Assembly: GCA_964400655.1 (NCBI GenBank)
Contig: CAYNVN010000104.1
Coordinates: 1-22,520, forward strand
DNA length: 22,520 bases
Direction of reading: 5' to 3'
From: B16-G9 sp964400655
Lineage (GTDB): Bacteria; Bacteroidota; Bacteroidia; Bacteroidales; F082
Below, in pieces: positions 1-7,985 of this stretch. Position 1 is the stretch's first letter. Each line of letters starts with the position of its first letter. Under the pieces are notes generated by a model. The model was not told the origin of the DNA. It searched no databases and saw nothing but the letters and a program-made list of their open reading frames with translations. The position numbers and the translations under genes are program-made.

Positions 1-14
1 CCGAACATGTCAGA

Positions 15-995
15 TTACAGGGTAGTGTTACGCTGGTTCGATAATCTTGGTTTAAAACGTTCTTCAATCAGTTTGGAACGGCGGATTGCCGAATCAAGCT
101 CGTATCCGATTAACAAAATAAGTGAGTTGTAATAAATCCATACCATCAGGATAATAAGGGAGCCGATGGAGCCGTAAAGCAGGTTGTACCTTGTAAAATT
201 TTCAAAATAAATTTTCAAAACACTACTGCCCAAAATAAAAAGTGCCGTTGACAGAATGGAGCCTGCTGAAAAAAACCGGTATGTTCTTGACTTATCTTTT
301 CGCTGACCGAAATAATAGAGTATGGAAACACTTAACAATATGTTTATAACAATGATAAGCCATTGCAACGACCCCAATAAAAGAATCACAAAATTACCTT
401 TCACCAGATGGTAGTTTTCGAGGGTGTGAATAATCAGCTTTCCCGACATAAGCAGCGAAACGGATATAAGTGCCAAAATGGAAATTGCAAACATTAACAA
501 TATTGCACGTAACTTTTGTCGTATCCACGACCATGTTTGCCCTTTATAATAGCCTTGGTTAAAACCCTCCATTACGGCATCCATGCCGTTGGCGGCAAAA
601 TAGATTCCCAGAATAAATGTAAGCGATAACAGGCCGTTTCGCGGACGGCTGATAATTTCCTGAATGGTTCCTTCAATCAGTGCAAATATGTTGGAAGGAA
701 TAACATCGTCTAACAACTCAAACAAATTTGCCTGAAAAGTGGGAGAGGTCACAAAGGGTATCAAAGTAAATAAAAACAGCATCATTGGAAACAAGGCAAT
801 GATAAAGTTAAAGGCAATGGCCGAAGCGCGGTATGCCAATACTCCCTTTGATATGCCTCTGAAAAAGAAGAGAAGCACATCGTATAAAGGCATGTCGTCA
901 AAACCTGGAATGATGATCAGCCGGAGTTTTTCCTTGATCTTTCCGCCAATGGTCTTTCCTGCTTTTTTTACTTTTGTACCGGGCTGTATGGCCAT
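15..995 (-). CDS. YihY/BrkB family inner-membrane protein
   Basis: A 326-residue integral membrane protein of the YihY/BrkB family (once misnamed ribonuclease BN). Family members are widespread and their molecular function is not settled. About six hydrophobic segments are visible, near residues 58-82, 120-138, 162-184, 204-228, 243-264 and 275-300. Family signatures are the RASAIAFNFIIALFPM stretch in the first segment and YGSIGSLIILMVWIYYN followed by GYELD near the end. The N-terminal 30 residues are basic and probably cytoplasmic. The length is normal and the gene is complete, ending 14 bases from the window edge. The start is the ATG one base after the nadC stop, so the two are almost certainly cotranscribed and translationally coupled. 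Membership is clear; the role is unknown. Confidence 0.9.
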   Translation of the reverse strand: MAIQPGTKVKKAGKTIGGKIKEKLRLIIIPGFDDMPLYDVLLFFFRGISKGVLAYRASAIAFNFIIALFPMMLFLFTLIPFVTSPTFQANLFELLDDVIPSNIFALIEGTIQEIISRPRNGLLSLTFILGIYFAANGMDAVMEGFNQGYYKGQTWSWIRQKLRAILLMFAISILALISVSLLMSGKLIIHTLENYHLVKGNFVILLLGSLQWLIIVINILLSVSILYYFGQRKDKSRTYRFFSAGSILSTALFILGSSVLKIYFENFTRYNLLYGSIGSLIILMVWIYYNSLILLIGYELDSAIRRSKLIEERFKPRLSNQRNTTL

Positions 996-996
996 A

Positions 997-1830
997 TTAT
1001 AGTGTTACTATACTGATGTCTAAACTTCGTATCTGGTGTGTAAGGGCTCCAACCGAAATATAATCAACGCCGGTTTCGGCATACCTTGTTATATTGTCGA
1101 TGCCAATGCCTCCCGAGGCTTCGGTTTCATATTTCCCGTCAATCAGTTTTAACGCATTGCGAATCTCTTCAGGCGAGAAATTATCGAGCATAATACGATG
1201 AACACCACCGGTGGCCAGCACCTGGTTTAACTCTTCAAAGTTTCTTACCTCGATTTCAATTTTCAACTCCTTATTCTTGTCTTTCAAATATTTTTGAACC
1301 GACAATATCGCTTTTCTGATTCCTCCGGCAAAATCAACATGATTATCTTTTATCATAATCATGTCGTAAAGACCCATACGATGGTTTCCCGCACCGCCTG
1401 CCTGTACGGCCATTTTTTCAACCAACCGGTTGCAGGGTGTTGTTTTGCGTGTATCTAAAATGGTGGTACCCGTACCTTTTATTAATTGCACCAGCGAGTT
1501 GGTATATGTGGCTATTCCGCTCATGCGTTGTATAAAGTTAAGTGCAAGTCGTTCACCCGTTAAAAGTACGCGGTCGCTACCCGAAATGTGCATTATCACA
1601 TCACCCTTGTTTATTTTATCGCCCTCATTAACAAATATTTCAATTTTTGTTTCAGGGTCAAGTAATGTAAAAACCCTTGCCGCTACTTCCGTTCCCGAAA
1701 CAATGCCGTCTTGTTTGGCCAGCATTTTTACTTTTCCTCTGGCTTCGGCCGGTACGGTGGCAAGTGTGGTGTGGTCGCCGTCGCCAATATCTTCGGCTAA
1801 AGCGGCTTTTATAATATCATCTAAGGTCAT
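997..1830 (-). CDS. nadC: Nicotinate-nucleotide pyrophosphorylase (carboxylating), quinolinate phosphoribosyltransferase
   Basis: NadC condenses quinolinate with PRPP to give nicotinate mononucleotide, CO2 and PPi, the last step unique to de novo NAD synthesis in the cytosol. From the chosen ATG the protein has 277 residues, normal for the family. Visible motifs are DTRKTTP (126-132), GGAGNHRMGLYD (145-156) and IKDNHV (160-165), which form the substrate and phosphate pocket, and GGIGIDN near the C-terminus. The residue after TTP is Cys instead of the common Gly (TTPCNR). A TTG codon two codons upstream is in frame, but the ATG at 1830 fits the family N-terminus and lies about 10 bases after the predicted transcription start. 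It is followed one base later by the YihY-family gene. nadA and nadB are not in the window. Confidence 0.96.
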   Translation of the reverse strand: MTLDDIIKAALAEDIGDGDHTTLATVPAEARGKVKMLAKQDGIVSGTEVAARVFTLLDPETKIEIFVNEGDKINKGDVIMHISGSDRVLLTGERLALNFIQRMSGIATYTNSLVQLIKGTGTTILDTRKTTPCNRLVEKMAVQAGGAGNHRMGLYDMIMIKDNHVDFAGGIRKAILSVQKYLKDKNKELKIEIEVRNFEELNQVLATGGVHRIMLDNFSPEEIRNALKLIDGKYETEASGGIGIDNITRYAETGVDYISVGALTHQIRSLDISIVTL

Positions 1831-1844
1831 ATTCAAATTTTTGG

Positions 1845-1852
1845 CAAAAATA
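1845..1852 (-). promoter_or_regulatory. Candidate -7 element for nadC
   Basis: The minus strand reads TATTTTTG, a perfect match to the Bacteroidota -7 box TAnnTTTG, ending 14 bases before the nadC ATG. No convincing TTTG -33 box was found 18-21 bases upstream, so this is a half-supported promoter. Confidence 0.45.
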
Positions 1853-1962
1853 CCATTGTTTTTTGGATTATTTGATTTTTATTCTCGCCGACTCGCCAGA
1901 TAAGCCGCTAAGGAGTGTTAACAAAACTTTTTGCCACTGTTATAAAGAGATGAGATTTATTT

Positions 1963-1970
1963 TAATTTTG
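1963..1970 (+). promoter_or_regulatory. Candidate -7 element for the lipoprotein-SDR pair
   Basis: TAATTTTG matches the Bacteroidota -7 box TAnnTTTG perfectly and ends 23 bases before the preferred ATG at 1994. The -33 region shows only a weak match, so confidence is moderate. Confidence 0.4.
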
Positions 1971-1993
1971 ATGAATGGTTTAAAATGATTTTT

Positions 1994-2695
1994 ATGAAGA
2001 GAGGGATTCTTTTTCTTGTTGTTTTGTTAACGATATGTCTGTCAGGTTGTGAGGAACATAAACCTACCGAAGCAAAAGATTTTAACAATAACCTGAAAGA
2101 TTTTAATAAATCGCTGCATCATGTTGATAAAACAATGGATATTATAGATCAGATGGATGCGGAAATGAAAAAGGTCACCGATTTGGAAAAAAGCGGAGCC
2201 ATTACAAATGAAGAAGCCGAACGGCGGATGGATATCATTCGTAATAAATATGCCCAAAAACTTGTAAAGTCGTCGGGTGTAACCAAAGAAAGCAGGTTTC
2301 CGGAGTGGGCCAAAAGGATAGGGTTGAAGGCTCCCGAAAATATGAAACTCGATTTAAGTGTTTCGCAAATTACATCCGTTAACGATAAAGCTACAGGTTA
2401 CAATTCCTTAAATTTTGTATATAAAGGAAATTATGATGTGGCCATGAAACAGGCGGCTCTGATTGCAAAAAATGCGGGAGTGCCCGTTGGTAAGGATTAT
2501 CAGGAGGCGCTCGATCTTGCAAACGAGTTAAATATTGAGCCTGTAAAAGGAGCCGTTTATATGAATTTTGAAATTGGTAAACAAGACGCACAACAATACC
2601 ATATTGCCATTACGGTTGACGAAACAGGAACGCTTACCATTACCGCCACGGATGTTGACCAGTTTTCGAGGCAACTTGAAGAAAATACAAAATAA
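1994..2695 (+). CDS. Putative lipoprotein of unknown function
   Basis: I do not recognise the family. From the ATG at 1994 it has 233 residues. The N-terminus is a typical lipoprotein signal: MKR, a hydrophobic stretch, then the lipobox LSGC with Cys19 as the lipidated residue. The following residues are E-E-H, with no obvious surface-export motif. Residues about 25-90 are charged and probably helical (Lys/Glu/Asp-rich with regular hydrophobics). The C-terminal half looks like a mixed alpha/beta domain ending in alternating beta-strand patterns (HIAITVDETGTLTITATD). An in-frame ATG three codons upstream (1985) is possible, but the MKR start gives a better signal peptide. The stop codon touches the ATG of the following dehydrogenase gene, so both are likely one operon. 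Confidence 0.8.
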   Translation: MKRGILFLVVLLTICLSGCEEHKPTEAKDFNNNLKDFNKSLHHVDKTMDIIDQMDAEMKKVTDLEKSGAITNEEAERRMDIIRNKYAQKLVKSSGVTKESRFPEWAKRIGLKAPENMKLDLSVSQITSVNDKATGYNSLNFVYKGNYDVAMKQAALIAKNAGVPVGKDYQEALDLANELNIEPVKGAVYMNFEIGKQDAQQYHIAITVDETGTLTITATDVDQFSRQLEENTK

Positions 2696-3370
2696 ATGAA
2701 TGTTGTAATTACAGGTGCAGGCAGGGGGATTGGCTACGCTTTAACCAAAACGTTTTTGGGCGAAGGCCATAGCGTGATTGCAATTTCACGAAATATTGAA
2801 AAGCTTAAATCCGTTAACAATAAAAACCTTTACCCCTTTTCGTTCGATCTCAGGCAGCCTGGTTATTCTGATGTTTTAAACCTTATTAAAAAGACTTTTC
2901 AAAAGGTTGATATATTGATAAACAACGCAGGTGTTATGATTAACAAGCCGTTTGGTGAAATGACCGATGATGATTTCGACCTGCTTTTTAACGTACATGT
3001 AAAAGCGGCTTTTAAGATGATACGGGAATTGGTTCCGTTTATGGAAAGTGGCGGACATGTTGTAAACATATCAAGCATGGGAGGGGTTCAGGGCAGTGTT
3101 AAATTTAGCGGACTGTCGTTGTACAGTGCGGCAAAGGGAGCATTGAACATTTTAACGGAAACAATGGCCCTTGAGTTATCGGATAACGGAATAAGTGTTA
3201 ACGCTCTGGCGTTGGGTGCTGTTCAAACGGAGATGCTGTCGGCTGCTTTTCCCGGTTATGAGGCTCCGTTAAACCCCGACCAAATAGCTTCTTTTATTAT
3301 GGATTTTGCAGTATCCGGCAACAAAGTGCTAAATGGTAAAGTTTTGCCCGTGTCATTGTCAACACCGTAA
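2696..3370 (+). CDS. Short-chain dehydrogenase/reductase (SDR), NAD(P)-dependent
   Basis: A 224-residue classical SDR, a cytosolic Rossmann-fold oxidoreductase. It has the cofactor motif TGAGRGIG (6-13), the structural motif NNAG (76-79), the catalytic Ser in NISSMGG (126 or 127), and the YSAAK pair Tyr143/Lys147. It is slightly shorter than the usual 240-260 residues, with the trimming at the C-terminus, where the substrate lid usually sits. Arg10 and Ser31-Arg32 after the second strand hint at NADP(H) preference, but this is weak. The substrate cannot be told from sequence. Its ATG directly abuts the TAA of the upstream lipoprotein gene (no spacer), implying coupling. No terminator is evident in the 267 bp that follow. 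Confidence 0.92.
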   Translation: MNVVITGAGRGIGYALTKTFLGEGHSVIAISRNIEKLKSVNNKNLYPFSFDLRQPGYSDVLNLIKKTFQKVDILINNAGVMINKPFGEMTDDDFDLLFNVHVKAAFKMIRELVPFMESGGHVVNISSMGGVQGSVKFSGLSLYSAAKGALNILTETMALELSDNGISVNALALGAVQTEMLSAAFPGYEAPLNPDQIASFIMDFAVSGNKVLNGKVLPVSLSTP

Positions 3371-3637
3371 CCATATACAATAGCAGAAAACCATCCGTAT
3401 AAATATCCGTATTACGACCGTTCGCTTTATGGTTGCCTCCGACAACAATAAAAATCAGAATTTTATTAACAAATAACCGTTTTTGTAATCGTCACTATTA
3501 CTGATATATAGAGCTGTTATTTATATTATGTTAATAGAAGTTAATATTTATTTATCACTATCAGGCGCTTATTTCTGCAGAATTCTATATTTTTACCCGC
3601 AAAATTAATTTTTGAAAACAAAAAAAACCAAAAATCA

Positions 3638-6283
3638 ATGCTTATGAAAAAAAGAAGTTTACTTTTTACAGTAATGGTAATGCTTATTGCAGTTACCTCC
3701 TTTGCACAAGGGGTTGTTCAGGGTGTCGTTAAGGATGCCAATACTGATGAAACCCTTATTGGTGCTACTGTCCTTGTTGAAGGGACAACCTTTGGAGTTA
3801 CTACCAACCTTGACGGTAGTTTCCTGCTTGTTGCTCCTGCCGGCGACATTAAACTTGACATCTCTTACGTTGGGTACGAAAGCGTAACAATGGATCTTAC
3901 GGTTAAAGACGGTTCTACCTACAATGTTGGTAATATCTTATTGAAATCGAGTGCCATTGGATTGGATGAAGTTAGCGTAATGGCTTCGGTAGCCGTTGAC
4001 AGAAAAACTCCGGTTGCAGTTTCAACACTTGATGCTCAAACCATCGAGAATCAGCTGGGCAGCCAGGAATTTCCGGAAGTAATGAAAAATACACCTAACG
4101 TATATGCTACCAAAAGCGGTGGTGGATTTGGTGATGCCCGTATCAATATTCGTGGTTTCGACCAGAGAAACGTGGCTGTTATGATCAACGGTATTCCGGT
4201 TAACGATATGGAGAATGGCTGGGTTTACTGGTCGAACTGGGCAGGATTGGGCGATGCTACACGTACCATTCAGATTCAGCGTGGTCTGGGAGCTTCAAAA
4301 CTGGCAATCAACTCTGTTGGAGGTACCATCAACATCATTACCAAAACATCCGATATGAACAAAGGTGGTTCTATCCAGTTTGGTGCAACCGATTATGGCC
4401 GTTTCAAAACAATGCTTACCCTTTCAACCGGTAAATTAAAAACAGGAACCGCCATTACTTTTGTAGGTTCACGTACCTTTGGTAAAGGATACATTGATGC
4501 CACATTTGTTGATGCATGGTCCTATTTCCTTTCGGTTTCACAGGATATTGGCAAAAATCATCAGTTGGTATTAACGGTAATTGGTGCTCCTCAGCAGCAC
4601 GGCCAAAGAGACGGCTATTACATGCTTGATTCGGCAACATTTAATAAATACGGTTCTAGATACAATCAGAACTGGGGTTACCGTGGTGGCGAAGAGCTGA
4701 ACATTCGTAAAAACTTTTATCACAAACCACAGATGTCGTTAAACTGGTACTGGACCATTAACGAAAAAGCATTCCTTGCCACTTCATTATATTATTCATT
4801 TGGAAATGGTGGAGGTTCAGGTCCTTTGGGCGCAAGCTGGCCTTATAAATATGAGCCGCCAAAAACTTCGTACGGACAATACGACTGGGATAAAATGTCG
4901 GATTTGAATGCTGCTAATGTTGATACTGCTAATGCCATTAAAAATGGTGCATTTACTGTTAACGGAAACGATACCACTTTTGAGCACCGTTCAACATTCA
5001 TTATTCGTAATTCAATGAATAATCACAAATGGTTAGGTGTGCTTTCAACTTTAAATTATGACTTAAGCGATGTATTAACCCTTACCGCAGGTATTGATAC
5101 CCGTCATTATAAAGGAGAACACTATCGTGAGGTTCGCGACCTTATTGGTGGCGACTACTGGTCGGATTCAAAATTTGGTGCTGCACGTGTTGGTGATAAA
5201 GTTGCATACTGGAACGATGGTATCGTAACGTATAGTGGATTGTTTGCACAGTTAGAAGCCTCTCTTGGTAATTTCAATGTATTTGCCGCTGCAACGGTTT
5301 CAAATACCTGGACAAAGAGAATTGACTACAGAAGCTATCTTCCGGATGATGATGCCGCTGAAAGTGAAACCCTGTCAAATGCAGGTTACAACTTTAAAGC
5401 CGGTGCCAACTGGAACTTCTCGGAGAAAAGTAATATTTTCCTGAACGGCGGTTACTATTCACGTGTTCCGTTTTTCCGTTTCCACTTCCTGAACTATAAA
5501 AATGATGTGAACCCTGACCTTGCCAACGAGAAGATTTCTGCAATGGAACTGGGTTATGCGTATAATAGTTCAAAATTTAAATTTAGAGCCAATGCATATT
5601 ATACGGTATGGAGTGATATTTCACAGCTTACTTCATTCGACTATCAGGTTAACGACTCAACAAAGGTACGTGTTAACGCATTTATGTCGAGCCTGAAAGA
5701 GGTTCATATGGGTGTTGAACTTGAAGCCAATTATGTTGCTACACGTTGGTTAAGACTGGGTGCCATGGTTAACCTCGGCAGCTGGAAATATGCTGATAAT
5801 GCTGTTGCAAAACTGTATGAAGAGCAATCACATGCTCCTCTTGGAGAAGGTGTTATTTATACCAAAGACCTTTATGTTGGTAACCAGCCTCAATCATCAC
5901 TTGGATTTAATGGTACTTTTAAAATTGCCAAAACCATTGATTTAGGATTTAACTACCTCTATTATATGGGACTTTATGCACAGTTTAAACCCGAAAACCG
6001 TAAAGATCCTTTAATGGAAGGTTTACAGGCATGGAAACTTCCTAACTACGGTATGCTTGATATGCGCCTTGGCTGGAGATTTAAACTGGCCGGCCTCGAT
6101 TCGTACTTCAACTGGAATGTTTACAATGTAACAAACAACATTGCCCTTGTTGAAGCCGAAGACCGCACAAGCAAAATTTATAACGATAACCACGAAGTTG
6201 TTGGTTATGAAGAGTACTCCTTTAAAAAAGGTTTCTGGAGCTGGGGACGTAACATGAACTTCTCATTGAAAGTTCGTTTCTAA
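3638..6283 (+). CDS. TonB-dependent outer-membrane receptor with N-terminal carboxypeptidase-like domain
   Basis: An 881-residue outer-membrane receptor that should import an unidentified ligand using TonB-ExbBD energy. Order of parts: signal peptide (1-24, ending SFAQ), a CarboxypepD_reg-like beta domain (about 26-104, with ATVLVEGTTFGVTTNLDG and ISYVGYES), a TonB-box-like segment LDEVSVMA (109-116), a plug domain (about 123-236, with INIRGFDQRNVAVMINGIPVND and SVGGTINIITKTS), then a 22-strand-type barrel ending in Phe. There is no SusD gene next to it and its length is below typical SusC proteins, so it is an orphan receptor rather than a SusC. ATGs at 3638 and 3644 are both possible; the second gives MKKRS. 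Codon use looks optimised (many CGT, GGT, AAC), suggesting high expression. Confidence 0.92.
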   Translation: MLMKKRSLLFTVMVMLIAVTSFAQGVVQGVVKDANTDETLIGATVLVEGTTFGVTTNLDGSFLLVAPAGDIKLDISYVGYESVTMDLTVKDGSTYNVGNILLKSSAIGLDEVSVMASVAVDRKTPVAVSTLDAQTIENQLGSQEFPEVMKNTPNVYATKSGGGFGDARINIRGFDQRNVAVMINGIPVNDMENGWVYWSNWAGLGDATRTIQIQRGLGASKLAINSVGGTINIITKTSDMNKGGSIQFGATDYGRFKTMLTLSTGKLKTGTAITFVGSRTFGKGYIDATFVDAWSYFLSVSQDIGKNHQLVLTVIGAPQQHGQRDGYYMLDSATFNKYGSRYNQNWGYRGGEELNIRKNFYHKPQMSLNWYWTINEKAFLATSLYYSFGNGGGSGPLGASWPYKYEPPKTSYGQYDWDKMSDLNAANVDTANAIKNGAFTVNGNDTTFEHRSTFIIRNSMNNHKWLGVLSTLNYDLSDVLTLTAGIDTRHYKGEHYREVRDLIGGDYWSDSKFGAARVGDKVAYWNDGIVTYSGLFAQLEASLGNFNVFAAATVSNTWTKRIDYRSYLPDDDAAESETLSNAGYNFKAGANWNFSEKSNIFLNGGYYSRVPFFRFHFLNYKNDVNPDLANEKISAMELGYAYNSSKFKFRANAYYTVWSDISQLTSFDYQVNDSTKVRVNAFMSSLKEVHMGVELEANYVATRWLRLGAMVNLGSWKYADNAVAKLYEEQSHAPLGEGVIYTKDLYVGNQPQSSLGFNGTFKIAKTIDLGFNYLYYMGLYAQFKPENRKDPLMEGLQAWKLPNYGMLDMRLGWRFKLAGLDSYFNWNVYNVTNNIALVEAEDRTSKIYNDNHEVVGYEEYSFKKGFWSWGRNMNFSLKVRF

Positions 6284-6305
6284 GATAAGTTTTAATTGAT
6301 TAAAC

Positions 6306-6340
6306 AAAAAAAGTCACGCTGTAAAGCGTGACTTTTTTTT
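6306..6340. terminator. Bidirectional Rho-independent terminator
   Basis: The stem AAAGTCACGCT / AGCGTGACTTT is perfect with a 4-base GTAA loop, preceded by an A run and followed by eight T. It sits between the converging ends of the TonB-dependent receptor gene (6283) and the exonuclease gene (6366) and can serve both. Confidence 0.93.
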
Positions 6341-6365
6341 ATGTTCAATAATTATCGGCTGTGCT

Positions 6366-7076
6366 TTAAACACTAACAACAAATTCAGGCTTTATTAACG
6401 GCATACCCAGATAACGCCGTAACAGCTGTGCCGTGGTAAATACATCCTTTTCGCAATATTTGGCAATACGTTTTAAATCTTTATCTTTCCAATACACCTC
6501 TCCAACCTGGCTGCCGTCAATGTCATCTTTTGGCGTGGGAATTCCGAAAACCGTTGCCAAAAGTTCCAGTGAAGTGTAGTGTTTGTAATCGCCAAACTTC
6601 CACAAATCCATGGTGTCAAGGTGTCGTACTTCCCACGGTTTTTTACCTGCAATATTGAGTATGTCCGGTAATTTAAGTCCGTTGATTAACATCCTGCGGG
6701 CAATGTACGGAATATCGAACTCTTTACTGTTATGGCCACAAAGCAGATAGCGCGAACCGGTATAACTTCTGTTTAGCAAAGTGGCAAAATCGTTGAGCAA
6801 AAGTTTTTCGTCGTCTCCGTAAAAGGAGCGTACCCTGAAACCGTTTCCGTTCACAAATCCGCACGAAATACAAACAATTTTTCCAAACTCGGCGTAAATG
6901 CCCGCCCGGTTGTATAATTCACCGGCTGTTAAATCGGGCTTGTCACGACCGATTTGTTCCGCTTTTTTTGTCCATAACTCCTGCATCTTTTCCGAAAGCG
7001 ACTCAAAATCGGGGGTTCCCGGAACGGTTTCGATGTCAAGAAACAAAACATCATCAATATTAATCTCGTTTAACAT
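6366..7076 (-). CDS. DEDDy 3'-5' exonuclease related to the PolB proofreading domain
   Basis: A stand-alone 236-residue 3'-5' exonuclease of the group related to the exonuclease domain of B-family polymerases. The acidic metal-binding residues are visible: Exo I FLDIET (Asp14, Glu16), Exo II HNSKEFDIPYI (Asn116, Asp121) and Exo III YCEKDV (Tyr207, Asp211). The last has the YxxxD spacing that defines the DEDDy class. By family it should hydrolyse DNA from 3' ends with two metal ions; its cellular job, probably in repair, is inference. The start at 7076 is fixed by a near-perfect Shine-Dalgarno seven bases upstream. It is divergent from birA across about 140 bp and monocistronic, ending at the terminator shared with the receptor gene. 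Confidence 0.93.
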   Translation of the reverse strand: MLNEINIDDVLFLDIETVPGTPDFESLSEKMQELWTKKAEQIGRDKPDLTAGELYNRAGIYAEFGKIVCISCGFVNGNGFRVRSFYGDDEKLLLNDFATLLNRSYTGSRYLLCGHNSKEFDIPYIARRMLINGLKLPDILNIAGKKPWEVRHLDTMDLWKFGDYKHYTSLELLATVFGIPTPKDDIDGSQVGEVYWKDKDLKRIAKYCEKDVFTTAQLLRRYLGMPLIKPEFVVSV

Positions 7077-7079
7077 TTG

Positions 7080-7090
7080 CTTACCTCCTT
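7080..7090 (-). promoter_or_regulatory. Strong Shine-Dalgarno of the exonuclease gene
   Basis: The minus strand reads AAGGAGGTAAGCAAATG. The GGAGGT core, seven bases from the ATG, is close to perfect, which is unusual in Bacteroidota where ribosome-binding sites are mostly weak or A-rich. It decides the start codon. Confidence 0.85.
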
Positions 7091-7184
7091 ATTATTTGTT
7101 GCTAAAACTGTTTTTTTGAGATGTGAAATTATAAAGTTTTTTTTATACGGATTAAAAAGCTTTTTGTTTTTTTAACGGATGTGA

Positions 7185-7214
7185 TTTGCCTCCGATAAAA
7201 ATCAGTTACTTTTG
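7185..7214 (+). promoter_or_regulatory. birA promoter (-33 TTTG, -7 TACTTTTG)
   Basis: TTTG at 7185-7188, an 18-base spacer, then TACTTTTG at 7207-7214: a full match to the Bacteroidota vegetative promoter. The -7 box ends only six bases before the ATG at 7221, so the transcript should start at or within one or two bases of the start codon. This excludes the in-frame TTG at 7212 as a start. Confidence 0.75.
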
Positions 7215-7220
7215 TTAATT

Positions 7221-7985
7221 ATGAGATTTGAGTTGTTGAAATATGATATGCTGGATTCAACAAACGCCGAAGCCGTGCGGTTGTATCAGACAGGTAAAGC
7301 GGTATCGGGAATAGTGATTGTTGCAGACGAACAAACCGGCGGGAAAGGCCATGGTAATAACCGCTGGGAGAGTGAGCGGGGTAAAAATCTTACATTTTCC
7401 GTGATGTTTAAACCCGATTTTATTGAGCCGTCGTCGCAGTTTGTTATTACACAGTTGATTTCTCTTTCTATATGGGAAGTGCTTCAAAGTATTTTAAGAA
7501 AAAAGCATGTTTCCGTTAAATGGCCCAATGATATTTATGTGGGGGATAGGAAAATATCAGGTATTCTTATTCAAAATTTCATAAAAGGCAACACGATTGA
7601 TATGTCGGTGATAGGGGTGGGGCTGAATGTAAGTCAGAAACTGTTTTTGTCCACGGCACCTAATCCTACATCCGTCATTCTTGAATCGGGGATGGATTGC
7701 CCGTTGGATAACTTGCTGGAGGATATTCTTGAAACCTTTGATCAATATGTTAAAAAATATAATAACCCCGCATTGTTTAACAAGCTGACTAAATGCTACC
7801 TGACAAAACTTTATCGCTTTGGTGAGCAGGCAATATATAAAGATGCTAAAGAAACATTTACGGCTGCCATTACAGGGGTTTCGGAATACGGGCAATTGTT
7901 GTTAACCGATGCAAACGGCGTAAACAGAAAATACGGGTTTAAAGAGGTGGAGTTAATTAAAACTTTGCCGCAAGTCGCGAAGTAA
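7221..7985 (+). CDS. birA: Biotin--[acetyl-CoA-carboxylase] ligase
   Basis: Biotin protein ligase activates biotin with ATP to biotinyl-5'-AMP and attaches it to the lysine of biotin carboxyl carrier domains. This is the 254-residue monofunctional form without the N-terminal helix-turn-helix, so it is not expected to repress biotin genes. Motifs: STNAEA (13-18), the biotin-AMP loop GGKGHGNNRW (40-49), the catalytic-lysine motif KWPNDIYV (100-107), ISGILIQ (112-118) and VIGVGLNV (130-137). The loop departs from the E. coli GRGRRGRKW pattern, with His where E. coli has Arg118. The ATG at 7221 is chosen because the promoter overlaps the upstream TTG alternative. The last 29 bases overlap the end of the convergent SRPBCC gene. 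Confidence 0.95.
   Translation: MRFELLKYDMLDSTNAEAVRLYQTGKAVSGIVIVADEQTGGKGHGNNRWESERGKNLTFSVMFKPDFIEPSSQFVITQLISLSIWEVLQSILRKKHVSVKWPNDIYVGDRKISGILIQNFIKGNTIDMSVIGVGLNVSQKLFLSTAPNPTSVILESGMDCPLDNLLEDILETFDQYVKKYNNPALFNKLTKCYLTKLYRFGEQAIYKDAKETFTAAITGVSEYGQLLLTDANGVNRKYGFKEVELIKTLPQVAK

Noticed and set aside
1430..1903. 157-codon open frame opposite nadC
   Set aside because: It covers nadC motifs on the opposite strand and the translation has no recognisable domain.
3586..3593. TATATTTT as a -7 box for the TonB-dependent receptor gene
   Set aside because: One mismatch to TAnnTTTG and no -33 box at 18-21 bases; in such AT-rich DNA this is expected by chance.
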